Of a DNA stretch of 42,887 bases, positions 25,135 to 33,786 are shown piece by piece. Location of the stretch: contig NZ_JAHOPH010000022.1 of NCBI RefSeq assembly GCF_019798055.1, forward strand, positions 1 to 42,887, written 5' to 3'. Position 1 is the stretch's first letter. Each line of letters begins with the position of its first letter. This DNA comes from Salsipaludibacter albus. Lineage in GTDB: Bacteria; Actinomycetota; Nitriliruptoria; Nitriliruptorales; Nitriliruptoraceae. Below the pieces are notes generated by a model. The model searched no databases, had not been told where the DNA came from, and was given only the letters and a program-made list of their open reading frames with translations. A program made the position numbers and the translations under genes.

Positions 25135-26262
25135 ATGACTGACATGCCCGAAGCGCCCGATGAGTATGGCGAGTTGGGAGACCTCGAGGAGGATGTCCTT
25201 GACGTCGACCCAGATGAAGAGGTTCTGGAGCTTCAGTCCGAAATCACTGCCTACGGAGCTGACTATCCCGTGGATGGTTTGGTCAAGAGATTGAATCAAA
25301 AGGACATAATCGTTCCAACGTTCTACCCTAATACGCCAGGTATAGAAACGAATGCCTTCCAGAGGCAGTTTGTTTGGTCCAAGCCACAGATGGACAAGTT
25401 CATCGAGTCATTGTTACTCGGATATCCGGTACCAGGGATTTTTCTTGTACGCGAGAGGACTGGGAAGCTGCTTGTACTAGACGGTCAGCAAAGACTTCGG
25501 ACGTTGCAACACTACGTGAACGGCACTTTCAGAGACAAGACGTACCGGTTGTCAGCCGTCCAGGATGAATTCGAGAATCGATCCTATAGCGACTTGCCGG
25601 ATATCTATCGGCGCCGTCTTGATGACAGCATTATTCATGCCACTATTCTTCGACAAGACGATGATAGCAGTAGCCTCGGTGACTCTATCTATGCCATTTT
25701 CGAACGGTTGAACACAGGTGGAAGCATTCTCAACCCGCAAGAGATTCGAATTGCTCTCTACCACGGTCCATTCTTGAGCGCGATTGCCGGTCTGAACGAG
25801 AATGAGGATTGGCGAGATCTTTATGGGAACCGCTCCCCGAGATTCAAGGACCAAGAGCTCATACTCCGAACTCTTGCACTCTTCGAACGAGGGGACAGGT
25901 ATAGCCGCCCCTTGAAGGGCTTCCTGAACGATTACGCTGAGGATAATCGGAGTCGTGGCGTTAAGAATCTGACACCCGTATTGGAACTCTTCTCGTTTGC
26001 CGCGAGAATCTTGAACGAAAGCGTAGGGCGTCGAGCCTTCAGACCAGTTCGAGCGATCAACGCTGCCGTGCTGGACTCGCTACTTGTAGGAGTTATGGTA
26101 AGCAAGGAGCGTATCGAAGGAATGACTAAGGATGAGTTCGTGTCAAGCTATGATGCACTCATTGGCACGGCAGAATACACAGAGGCGACGACAAGTTCGA
26201 CAGCTGCTGAGGAAGCGGTTGAGACGCGCCTGCGGCTTGCGCGAGAAGCCTTCGCGGAATAG
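25135..26262 (+). CDS. DUF262 domain protein (GmrSD/ParB-like nuclease family)
   Basis: The 375-residue protein has an acidic N-terminus and then a DUF262 domain: NAFQRQFVWS (77-81), LVLDGQQRLRTL with the diagnostic DGQQR at 116-120, and IFERLNTGGSILNPQEIR. DUF262 is the NTP-handling, ParB/Srx-fold part of GmrSD-type type IV restriction enzymes and of many two-gene defence modules. No DUF1524 HNH domain is present, so it differs from full GmrSD. The base composition is far more AT-rich than nrdJ, which ends only 29 bases upstream. ATG 25135 is eight bases after AGGAGG. A HEPN gene follows after eight bases. Confidence 0.88.
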   Translation: MTDMPEAPDEYGELGDLEEDVLDVDPDEEVLELQSEITAYGADYPVDGLVKRLNQKDIIVPTFYPNTPGIETNAFQRQFVWSKPQMDKFIESLLLGYPVPGIFLVRERTGKLLVLDGQQRLRTLQHYVNGTFRDKTYRLSAVQDEFENRSYSDLPDIYRRRLDDSIIHATILRQDDDSSSLGDSIYAIFERLNTGGSILNPQEIRIALYHGPFLSAIAGLNENEDWRDLYGNRSPRFKDQELILRTLALFERGDRYSRPLKGFLNDYAEDNRSRGVKNLTPVLELFSFAARILNESVGRRAFRPVRAINAAVLDSLLVGVMVSKERIEGMTKDEFVSSYDALIGTAEYTEATTSSTAAEEAVETRLRLAREAFAE

Positions 26263-26270
26263 CGTCGGCT

Positions 26271-26765
26271 GTGACTACTTCCACATCTGCGGGAATCCGC
26301 TCTTATCGCAGGAGAAGTCAGAGGGTAGATGCAACTATTGATCGAGTCAAGCGCGAACTATTGGATGTCAAAGACTTGGAATTTCACGCTGACTCGGCTA
26401 AGTATTTGTGCGTAGTTCTCTCCGGATACTATGAATCCTCGCTCGTAGATCTTCTGTCAGCGACCGTCGAGCATCACTGTGGCAGCAACCAGGCGCGGTA
26501 TGTAGTCAGTAAGGTCGATCGACGACTGACCAATGTGAAGCAAGACAAACTTCAGGGTGAGATTTCCGTCCTTGCTCCCAATGTCTGGAAGGGTATGGCC
26601 GGCGATTCCCGTTTGGACGTGATTGATTCCATGGTTTCTCAGCGTCATCCTATTGCTCATGGGAGATGGAATGATTCAACAGTGACAATGGTGCAAGTAG
26701 AGCAATACCGCGATGCAGTTGATTTCGTGCTCGAAGAGCTGGCTAAGGTCCTCGTTGGTCCCTAG
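26271..26765 (+). CDS. HEPN-domain protein (MAE_28990/MAE_18760-like), probable RNase partner of DUF262
   Basis: The 164-residue, mostly helical protein carries the HEPN catalytic signature R-x4-H in SQRHPIAHGR (Arg125, His130). The pattern and its position directly after a DUF262 gene match the MAE_28990/MAE_18760 HEPN-like family, thought to be RNases in toxin or abortive-infection modules. GTG at 26271 is the first usable start; no strong ribosome site is seen, suggesting coupling to the DUF262 gene eight bases upstream. It shares that gene's AT-rich composition, a sign of transfer. That DUF262 controls it is inferred. Confidence 0.75.
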   Translation: MTTSTSAGIRSYRRRSQRVDATIDRVKRELLDVKDLEFHADSAKYLCVVLSGYYESSLVDLLSATVEHHCGSNQARYVVSKVDRRLTNVKQDKLQGEISVLAPNVWKGMAGDSRLDVIDSMVSQRHPIAHGRWNDSTVTMVQVEQYRDAVDFVLEELAKVLVGP

Positions 26766-27184
26766 TAGATCAAAGCCGGGTGAGTCCCCCACCTGGTGGT
26801 CTAGCAGGTCCGCCTCGTCGGGACACCTCGCCGGCGGCCGAGATACCCACAGAAGGCCAGGTCGCCGTGCAGCCCAGGGCCACGGGTGATGTCGTGAACG
26901 CTTCGAACGTGCCCACGCATGCCGAGGCCCGGTGCACGACGACATTCTCCGCTCCGGCAGTTGCACGGCCAGAGCTGGTCGCCGTGGACGGGCGGCGAGT
27001 GCGGCATGGTGAAATCGTCGCACACGACCTAGTCGGAGTCGACCTCCACGACGCCCGTCACCGAAGCGATCGTCCCGCTCGCAGTCGATTGTGTTCGGAA
27101 CCCCGAAGGCGGTGGCGTGGGTGACTGCACCTTGCGCCACCGCCAACCGGTTCACGTGACAACGGTCCTCTCAAGGACTCGTCA
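26766..27184. other. Gap without a confident gene
   Basis: GC rises again here. Reading frames on both strands are short and look unlike proteins. On the minus strand at about 26942-26965 one frame reads CNCRSGEC, which fits the CxCxxxxC post-SET pattern, but no SET domain is recognisable around it, so at most it is a decayed remnant. No promoter for the minus-strand operon is expected here because it runs towards this gap. Confidence 0.4.
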
Positions 27185-28168
27185 CTAGGACTGAGGGTGG
27201 CCCGAGTCGCCCTGGGGTGACCGCCGACGGGCCCGGACCTCCGGGTAGACGCCGGTCGGCATGTGGTGGAGTGCCTTGCCCAGCAGGGTGGCGAAGAACT
27301 GGCTGGCCGCGAGATGGTCGGGAACACGGCCGGCTAGAACCTGGACGGGCTGAACGTCGACAGCGTCCGGAGCGTCGTCTTCGCCCGCGTCGTCCTCGGC
27401 ATTAATCGAAAGGTCCAGTTCGGGGATCGAATCAAGCGCTGCCGGCTCATCTAGTTCGTCGGGTTCCTCTGCTGCGACTTCCTCGTCCTCCTTGGCGGCG
27501 GTGTCGACAACCAGTAGGCACGCGGTGTCATAGACGTCCGGCTCACTCGTCAACTTCGTCATCATGTCGATGGCGAAGTCCAGTTCGCTCTCCTCGGCGT
27601 CGGCCCCCATGACGAACAGGAAGCCCAAGGCGGCCAGGGGATGGCGTCCACGGAGGTTCTTGGCGTCTCCGTAAGCCTCCTCGAAGCGGTTGCGCAGGTT
27701 CTTGGCGTAGCTGGAGAGCATGGTCTTGGTCGAGATCATCAGCTCGAGCCCGGCGGCCCACGATGCCACCACGACATCCGCCTGCTTGCTATACGCGCTG
27801 CCCATCACCCGGGCGTCGGTGGGAAGTGCGCGGCGTGCCCCAGGCGAGGAGTACCGCTGCTGGACCTGTTCGCGCAGACCGACGGTCAGGCCGTGCTCGA
27901 CGAACTTGCGGACGTCGCGAGGCATGATCCGGGGGTCAGTGCGCCGTGGCCAGACGTCATCGGGGTGCATCCCGGCGCGTCGAAGCTCCTCGGCTGCCCA
28001 GATGTCCACGGCACCGGCGACGACGCCGGATCGCTGGGACGTCCCCTCCGCCACCCCGAGCAAGCGCGCCAGCAATGCGAGGTCCACCTCGAACGACCCG
28101 TCCGCCTGCCACGGGTTCACCCACGGCTCGGCCGGGACGTGCGCGTCGAAGCGGTCGAGTTTGCCCAT
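27185..28168 (-). CDS. Endonuclease-like protein, paralogue B of the methyltransferase operon
   Basis: The 327-residue protein is a clear homologue of the product of 29934-30968. Shared blocks are WAAEELRRAG...WPRRTDPR (56-80), SKQADVVVASWAAGLELMISTK (127-148), NRFEEAYGDAKNLRGRHP (160-177) and DTACLLVVD. Asp131, Glu142 and Lys148 are spaced exactly as in the paralogue, which would suit a PD-(D/E)xK-like nuclease core. An acidic linker (about 220-290, rich in Glu/Asp/Ala) separates this core from a short conserved-looking tail. It overlaps the methyltransferase stop by one base (TGATG). I do not recognise the family by name; endonuclease function is inferred from the motif and the operon. Confidence 0.7.
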   Translation of the reverse strand: MGKLDRFDAHVPAEPWVNPWQADGSFEVDLALLARLLGVAEGTSQRSGVVAGAVDIWAAEELRRAGMHPDDVWPRRTDPRIMPRDVRKFVEHGLTVGLREQVQQRYSSPGARRALPTDARVMGSAYSKQADVVVASWAAGLELMISTKTMLSSYAKNLRNRFEEAYGDAKNLRGRHPLAALGFLFVMGADAEESELDFAIDMMTKLTSEPDVYDTACLLVVDTAAKEDEEVAAEEPDELDEPAALDSIPELDLSINAEDDAGEDDAPDAVDVQPVQVLAGRVPDHLAASQFFATLLGKALHHMPTGVYPEVRARRRSPQGDSGHPQS

Positions 28169-29856
28169 CAGGTATCGCCGACACCCCGGAGTGCGTGGGC
28201 GAGCGCTCGCGGGTCGACGTCGTAGGAGGAGCAGGCGGCACGGGTGGCGGCGCCGCGGTTACGGGCCTGGAACGCGTGGCGTAGGTCGTTGCGCAACTCC
28301 TTCGTCAAGGATGCCGGGTCGGGGACCCGGATCTGGCGCAGATACTGGGCCTGGAACCGGTAGGTCCCACCCCGCATCTTCACGCAGTAGGTGCTGATGA
28401 ACAGGTTGGTCACGTCGGACAGCAGGAGCCCGCCCAGCACCTCCAGGTCCCAGGCCTCTGACACGACGTAGTAGAGGTTGTGGTGGGGGTAGTGCCCTCC
28501 CGGGTCCAACACGGGTTCGGCCGCGGCCTTCATGTCCTGCAGCAACAGCTTTGGCGTGTCCGTCAGCGACGGATGGACGCGATCGATGGTGCGATACCAC
28601 TGGTCGGGACGTTGGCGGGCGACGTAACGTCCCCTCACTGCGGGGGCGTGCTGGTCGAGGTAGGCCGCCAGCCCCGGCCAGTCTTCCAGGTCCTCCAGGC
28701 CCTCGTCGCCCCACGGGTTGACCAGGTACTGGCCGGACCAGTCCAGCGTGCCGGACGCGATGTCGCCACCTGTGGCGAGGGGGAGCAATCGCTCGGGCTC
28801 GACCGACCCCGGTGTGGAGGTGATGAAGACGTCATCGACACCGGTAGCGACACCGATCCCGACCCGCGTGCCGGTGGCGCGGTCTTCGAGTGGAGCGAAG
28901 TCCGCCTCCAACCGCTGGACCAGTCCGACGGCCTCGGGGGTGCCAGAGGGCCACAATCCGGATCCCTGCGGCCAGTCGGGGAGCCGCGCAGCCGAGAAGG
29001 AGTCGCTGGCCGCGATGCCCCCGTTGCTGGCGGCCGCCACCAGGTGCTGCGCGTCCCGGTGGTCGAAACCCCCCGAAGTCGCCGTGACCAGGACCTGGCC
29101 CTGCTGTCCACGCCGGAGAACCGTGATCGCCGGGTAGGCGGACACCGTGTCGACGAAGGCATCTACATCGTGCATCGACACGATGGTGTCGACCGCGAAG
29201 TCGCTGGTGATGAACGCGCGGAGCTGTGCGCCGTACTGGTTGTGCATCCAGCGGTCCGCACAGATGAATGCCACCCGTCCGTCCTGGGCGAGCAATTGGA
29301 GGCCCCGCTCGTAGAACCCGACGTAGAGGTCACTGCGCCCACGCATGGTCGACATGGCGCCGCGGTAGGTGGCCATTCGTTCCGCGCCAACGGATTCCAG
29401 TCGGACGTACGGCGGGTTCCCGACGACGAGGTCGACAGTGCCGTCCTCCAAGCCCAGATCGTCCAGCAGGAAGTCGCCGGTGGCGATCCAGCGCTGCGCG
29501 AGGGCCGAGGCGTCGCGTTCGGGGACACCGGCATCGACCAGGATCGTGGACACGGCCTTGCGGGCACGGTCGGTGTTGGCGGCCAGCAGGTCGAACGCGC
29601 GGATTGAGTCCTGGCAGTTGGTGATCTCCTCGGACCCCACCGACGCCAGGAGGCGTTCGACGATCGCTTCCAGAAACGCCCCGCTGCCGCACGAAGGTTC
29701 GACCACCAGCAGCGCTGCCAAGTCCTCGGACGATCGGTAGCCGGCGAGGTCAAGGACGAGGTCGACGACCCAGCGACGGGTGAACACCTCGCCGTGGTCC
29801 ATGCCGGGATCCGGCGCGTCGTCGAGGGTGGGCACGGTCAGTTGGACTCCGGGCAT
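28168..29856 (-). CDS. N6-adenine DNA methyltransferase (TaqI/Eco57I-like class)
   Basis: The 562-residue enzyme has SAM-binding motif I VEPSCGSGAFLEA (52-64) and catalytic motif IV DLVVGNPPYVRLES (NPPY at 147-150), the arrangement of gamma-type m6A methylases. The C-terminal half (about 280-562) should hold the target-recognition domain and contains the TaqI-like LSDVTNLFISTYCVKMRGGTYRFQAQYLRQIRVP region. The ATG at 29856 follows GGGAG; a TTG at 29871 is possible. It is the middle gene of an operon in which both neighbours are paralogues of each other, so it probably protects the host from one or both. Confidence 0.9.
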   Translation of the reverse strand: MPGVQLTVPTLDDAPDPGMDHGEVFTRRWVVDLVLDLAGYRSSEDLAALLVVEPSCGSGAFLEAIVERLLASVGSEEITNCQDSIRAFDLLAANTDRARKAVSTILVDAGVPERDASALAQRWIATGDFLLDDLGLEDGTVDLVVGNPPYVRLESVGAERMATYRGAMSTMRGRSDLYVGFYERGLQLLAQDGRVAFICADRWMHNQYGAQLRAFITSDFAVDTIVSMHDVDAFVDTVSAYPAITVLRRGQQGQVLVTATSGGFDHRDAQHLVAAASNGGIAASDSFSAARLPDWPQGSGLWPSGTPEAVGLVQRLEADFAPLEDRATGTRVGIGVATGVDDVFITSTPGSVEPERLLPLATGGDIASGTLDWSGQYLVNPWGDEGLEDLEDWPGLAAYLDQHAPAVRGRYVARQRPDQWYRTIDRVHPSLTDTPKLLLQDMKAAAEPVLDPGGHYPHHNLYYVVSEAWDLEVLGGLLLSDVTNLFISTYCVKMRGGTYRFQAQYLRQIRVPDPASLTKELRNDLRHAFQARNRGAATRAACSSYDVDPRALAHALRGVGDT

Positions 29857-29933
29857 GGGGGCTCCCTGCAACCTACAAGGTCGCCCCCGAACTGTCGGTC
29901 AACCAGAGCATGCCGGAGTGATGTGACAGCCTG

Positions 29934-30968
29934 CTACGGATCAGACAACGGTCGGCCCACGCGGTGCTGCGGTGGGTCATCCTGATTTGGGTTGTGACGC
30001 CGACGTCGCGCCTCAGCGTGCTCGCCCACAGGGGACCGGTCGAGCACGCAGTGGGCCAGTCCTGCCAAGCATGGGCCGAGCATGAGATCTGGCTCCCCGT
30101 GCTCTCGGACGTTCACGGCCTCGGGGATGTCCCCGAAGAGGTCGAGGAAGCGGTCGTCGGCCTCGGGTGGACTTGTCCGCGTCCGTGGCCAGCCTCCGGT
30201 CATCTCCAGTGGATCCGGCCAGCCCCCGATTGTGGTGTCGGCGTAGTCGAGGAGAACGAGGCACGTAGCGTCAAAGAGGTCCCGCCCGCGCAGTGACCGA
30301 AGCATGTCCAAGAGCCGCGCGTACGGTCCGCCCTCCTCGAGCACCGTCGAGCGTGCGGTGTACACAAGACCGAGGGCTGCCATGGGGTGGCGACCGCGAA
30401 GGTTGTGCGCGTCGCCAACAAACTCCTCAAATCGGTTCGTGACGTTGTTTCCAAAGGAGCTCATCTGTGCCTTTGTCGAGACCATCAGCTCGGCGCCGCG
30501 GTCCCAAGATGCCATGAGAACATCGACTTGCTTGAAGTAGTGTCGTCCCAAGATTTGAGCCGTTGAGAGCCCCTGACGGTCGAGCTCCTCCCTGATCGCC
30601 TCACGGTTCCGAGCAAGGGATCCTTCGAGGAGATCCGCGGTTTCACCCGGCCAAACGCGAGGGTGTGACGCGCGCGGCCAGATCGACCTCTTATCGAACC
30701 CGGCCCTGCGCATCTCAAATGCGATGTACGCATCAAGCATCTTCCCCATCCGGCCCGTGTTCGGATGCGCGTTCTGCAGCACCGGGATCGCCGTCAGCCG
30801 CTCTAGCGGTTCCAGGTTGGGCGTGTAACCCAAACTGTTCACGTAGGCCGGGCCGACGTGCCAGGGGTTGGTGAGGCGAGGAAGATCGCCTTCAACGACT
30901 TCCCGAACCGCCGCGAATACAGCTGCTGACGCGTCCGCTCGCGCCTTCTTCTCGGCATCCGTCGCCAC
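29934..30968 (-). CDS. Endonuclease-like protein, paralogue A of the methyltransferase operon
   Basis: The 344-residue protein is the first gene of the operon. It shares with paralogue B the blocks YIAFEMRRAG...WPRASHPR (81-104), FKQVDVLMASWDRGAELMVSTK (145-166), NRFEEFVGDAHNLRGRHPMAALG (178-200) and DATCLVLLD. Asp149, Glu160 and Lys166 keep the same spacing (11 and 6). Its C-terminus is different and ends in a basic Arg/Asn/Pro tail. The GTG at 30968 lies seven bases after AGGAG and is preferred; ATG 30983 and an open frame to 31103 are alternatives. A nuclease or a nuclease subunit is the likely role. Confidence 0.7.
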   Translation of the reverse strand: MATDAEKKARADASAAVFAAVREVVEGDLPRLTNPWHVGPAYVNSLGYTPNLEPLERLTAIPVLQNAHPNTGRMGKMLDAYIAFEMRRAGFDKRSIWPRASHPRVWPGETADLLEGSLARNREAIREELDRQGLSTAQILGRHYFKQVDVLMASWDRGAELMVSTKAQMSSFGNNVTNRFEEFVGDAHNLRGRHPMAALGLVYTARSTVLEEGGPYARLLDMLRSLRGRDLFDATCLVLLDYADTTIGGWPDPLEMTGGWPRTRTSPPEADDRFLDLFGDIPEAVNVREHGEPDLMLGPCLAGLAHCVLDRSPVGEHAEARRRRHNPNQDDPPQHRVGRPLSDP

Positions 30969-31103
30969 TCGCCCACTCCTCATGTCTCGGACCTCAACCA
31001 AGCACATGAAACCCGGTATGAGTCCGGCGGGCACATCGTGGAGCAACGACGCAGGCGTGACCCAAGCCGAAATCACTGCCGGCCGAACGTGTCTGCGATT
31101 CAC

Positions 31104-32033
31104 TCAGCCGAAGGTGTTGTCGGCGGTGTTGAGGAGCCAGCCGCCGAAGCGGGTGCCGTTGCCGGCCAGGAACGGGACGCGGAAGGTGGTGCCGCGCGGC
31201 CGCAGGACGCCCAGGCCCCAGCCGCTGGTCACCAGCACGTCGGCGGAACCGTCGCCGCCCAGGGGGTTGAACTGCACGAACTGGTTGGCGTTGGTGTCGA
31301 TGATCCAGCCGTCGATCCTCGTGCCGTTGGCGGCCATCACCTGTGACGTCAGCGCGCCGCCGGACAGGCCGAGCACGCCGATGCCCCACGGGCTGGTGAT
31401 GAACAGGTCGTCCTGGCTCCGCCCGAACCTCACCGCCGCGCGCAGGTGGTTGTCGGCGGTGTTGAGCAGCCATCCGCCGAACCGCGTCCCGTTGGGCGCC
31501 ATCGTCACCGGCTCCAGCGTCGAGCCGGTGAACCGCAGGATCCCCATCCCCCACGGACTGGTCACGACGACCTCGTCGCGGCCGTCACCGTCGACGTCGG
31601 CGATCGGGCCGAACCGGTTGTCGTGGGTGTTGAGCAGCCAGCCGTCGAAGCGGGTCCCGTTCGCGGCCATCGCCGGCGCGGTCATCCCGCCGGGAGCCAG
31701 CGCCAGGTACCCCAGGCCCCAGGGGCTGTGGACCAGCACGTCCGAGGTCCCGTTGCCGTCCAGGTCGGTCCGCCTCCCCGGCTGGCCCGCACCCGGCCCG
31801 GCCACCCCGCTCGGCACGCCCGGGCGCACGATCGGGACGGTGCGCACCCCACCGCGGTCCAGCGCGAACGTCCGCGACGTGTCGCCGGCGACCAGGCCCG
31901 GACGTACCGGCGCCAGCACCTGCCCGAACGCGACCTCGTCGGCACCGGTCCGGTAGGCGTGCACCTGCAGGCTCGCCACCTCCCAGTCGGCCCCCAGCGA
32001 GCGGCCGAGTGCGGAGATGAAGCCCTCGCGGGA
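31104..32033. repeat. Left long direct repeat (FG-GAP gene copy)
   Basis: This stretch is nearly identical to 41454-42887 except that three 168-bp units are missing. Homology begins exactly at the CTCAGCCG that includes the stop codon, and continues to the point that matches the window end. The true right boundary cannot be seen. Confidence 0.85.
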
Positions 32034-32189
32034 CTCCTCGGTCTGGCGCATGAACGCACTGCTGAACGCGTCGAAGGCCTCTCGGCGGATGATGTGGGTT
32101 CCTCGGAGGTCGTCGACGCGACTCACCAAGGGTCTCGTACTTCCGGTGTCGCACCCTTGTGTCACCCTCAGTATCCGCGAAAGGGGCAC
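31104..32189 (-). pseudogene. Shortened copy of an FG-GAP/VCBS-like repeat protein
   Basis: The frame of 361 residues has four repeats of about 56 residues (pattern DGDGRDEVVVTSPWGMGIL...NGTRFGGWLLNT), each with a calcium-loop-like DxDGDGxD start, which together should form a beta-propeller. It is nearly identical to the gene at 41454-42887 but is exactly 168 residues shorter over the shared part: repeat 2 is joined to repeat 5 of that copy inside the SPWG motif. No signal peptide is visible although such proteins are usually secreted. The start is therefore uncertain, and the copy may be truncated at its 5' end. Its 3' homology ends exactly at the stop codon. Confidence 0.65.
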
Positions 32190-32193
32190 TCAC

Positions 32194-32475
32194 GTGAGTC
32201 AGTCTGAACCCAGATTCAACGCAAGCGTTCACGTCCGCTGCGGCTGCGGCGGGACCATCAAGTTCTGCATGCCGATGGGCCGGCCCATCCCTGAACCACT
32301 TCGTTGCTCACTCGGCCCCCCCGGTGGAGGAGGCGCAGGGGCGCTGCGCTGCCCGGCGGGCCATCCCTGTGGCATGGACGTTGCGGAGATCCGCGCCCGC
32401 GCGCTGGCGGAACTGGATCGTGGACTGGGACCTCACGTTCGCGAGCGGGCGATCATCCTCGACTGCAAGAACTGA
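32194..32475 (+). CDS. Small Cys-rich putative zinc-ribbon protein
   Basis: The 93-residue frame starts at GTG 32194, seven bases after AAAGGGG. It has six cysteines in its first 60 residues (16, 18, 25, 38, 53 and 59) in a CGCG...FC...RC...CPAGHPC arrangement that could bind zinc, then a helical C-terminus (EIRARALAELDRGL). It lies 64 bases before the DUF4062 gene on the same strand. I do not recognise a family; the ribosome site and ordered cysteines support a real gene. Confidence 0.5.
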   Translation: MSQSEPRFNASVHVRCGCGGTIKFCMPMGRPIPEPLRCSLGPPGGGGAGALRCPAGHPCGMDVAEIRARALAELDRGLGPHVRERAIILDCKN

Positions 32476-32539
32476 CGTCCGGGCCCTGGCCATGCTCACT
32501 GAAGCGAGGGGTGTCGCACCAGTTCGCCACACTGAGGGC

Positions 32540-33217
32540 ATGGATATCTTCATCAGTTCTGTTGTCGGGGGCTACGAGTCCTATCGAGACGCTGCGGTCG
32601 AGGCGATCGAGACGCTGGGTCACCGTGCCGTCCGGGCCGAAGACTTCGCGGCCTCGCCAACCACTCCACAGCAAGCCTGCCTCGCGGCGGTCAGGACCGC
32701 GGACGTGGTCCTGTTGCTTGTGGGATCAAGCTACGGAGCGCCGCAGGCGTCTGGTCTCTCGGCCACCCACGAGGAGTACCTAGAGGCGCGCGAGGACAAG
32801 CCGGTACTCGTGTTCGTCGAGTCCGAGGTGGAGCGACAGGGAGCTCAGCAAGACTTCCTGCCCGAGGTGCAGGCGTGGTCGACGGGTCACTTCCGGGCCG
32901 CCTACGACTCACCGGAGGAACTGAAGTCGTCAGTCATCCGGGCACTTCACGAGTTCCAGATGTCTGCCTCCGCCGGTCCCGTGGACGAAACGGGGATGGT
33001 TTCGCGAGCCCAGCAGCTGGTCGAGACTGCACCCCGCACCGCGAGTGCTGTGTTGGTGGTGGGAACGGTTGGTGGCCCGGCGCAGCCGGTCATCCGGCCT
33101 GCCGAACTCGAGGACCCCGAGCTGGCCAGGGACCTGCAACGTGAGGCCCTGTTTGGGGACAACGCCGTCCTCGACTCCTCCGTAGGAACACGGATCGAGA
33201 TCGAGGGAGCAGTCTGA
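32540..33217 (+). CDS. DUF4062 (TIR-like) protein, N-terminal part of a split gene
   Basis: The 225-residue product begins with a DUF4062 domain: MDIFISSVVGGYESYRDAAVEAIE, then ADVVLLLVGSSYG and a Glu-rich EEYLEAREDKPVLVFVE, to about residue 110. DUF4062 is a TIR-related Rossmann-like domain found at the N-terminus of signalling and defence proteins. The rest, about 150-225, seems to be the start of a second domain. Translation stops at TGA 33215, but the next frame continues with protein-like sequence to 33639. So either a single base was lost and the gene is broken, or the stop is bypassed or re-initiated at an overlapping CTG. Confidence 0.8.
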   Translation: MDIFISSVVGGYESYRDAAVEAIETLGHRAVRAEDFAASPTTPQQACLAAVRTADVVLLLVGSSYGAPQASGLSATHEEYLEAREDKPVLVFVESEVERQGAQQDFLPEVQAWSTGHFRAAYDSPEELKSSVIRALHEFQMSASAGPVDETGMVSRAQQLVETAPRTASAVLVVGTVGGPAQPVIRPAELEDPELARDLQREALFGDNAVLDSSVGTRIEIEGAV

Positions 33218-33639
33218 TCCTCGACCAGGGCCAAGGATCGCTCACGGTCGACGAGGCGGCAGCCGTCCGGATTGTTCAGCCGGCCACTGCCGAGCCGAAT
33301 CAGTGGGCGGCAGGCATCCAAGCCCTGATCCATGAGGACGTCACTGAACTGATCCAACGGGCGGTCCGGTTCACCGGGTGGGTTCTCGATCGCCAGGATC
33401 CGACAGGACGTGTGACGGACGTGGTGGTTGCCGCTCGACTCATCGGTTCCGGGCACATGCCGTGGCGGACTCGCGACGAGCACCGGGCGAGCCCGAATGC
33501 CGGCAACTTGAGCATGGGTGAAGTCGATCGAACGGTCATGCTCATGCCGCCACGCAGACATCGTCAGGCCCTCACCCACGACGCGGACGGCATCGCAACC
33601 GACCTCGCCACCCTCCTCCGTCGGTCGCGGAGACGATGA
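33214..33639 (+). pseudogene. C-terminal part of the DUF4062 gene in the -1 frame
   Basis: A frame of 141 residues runs on from the DUF4062 stop codon and overlaps it by four bases (CTGA). It contains ordered, protein-like sequence such as TELIQRAVRFTGWVLDRQDP, DVVVAARLIGSGHMPWRTRDEH and ATDLATLLRRSRRR. No ATG or GTG with a ribosome site lies near its beginning. Joining both parts gives a plausible 366-residue protein, IEIEGAV being followed by LILDQGQGSLTV. I interpret this as the second domain of the same gene separated by a one-base deletion. Confidence 0.6.
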
Positions 33640-33786
33640 AGGAAACAACGATGGACGTCGATTTCCAGCGCTTCAGGTGGGATGACGCGCGACGGGCCCA
33701 CCATCTCGTTCGCGGAAGTGGAGACCGTTTCGATCGCGGAGGGCTGGCTCGGCTCGTCGGGGATCTTCACGTGTGGATGCTCGTAC

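Noticed and set aside
26942-26965. CNCRSGEC on the minus strand, resembling a post-SET zinc motif
   Set aside because: No SET-domain sequence surrounds it and the frame is short and irregular; chance match or old remnant.
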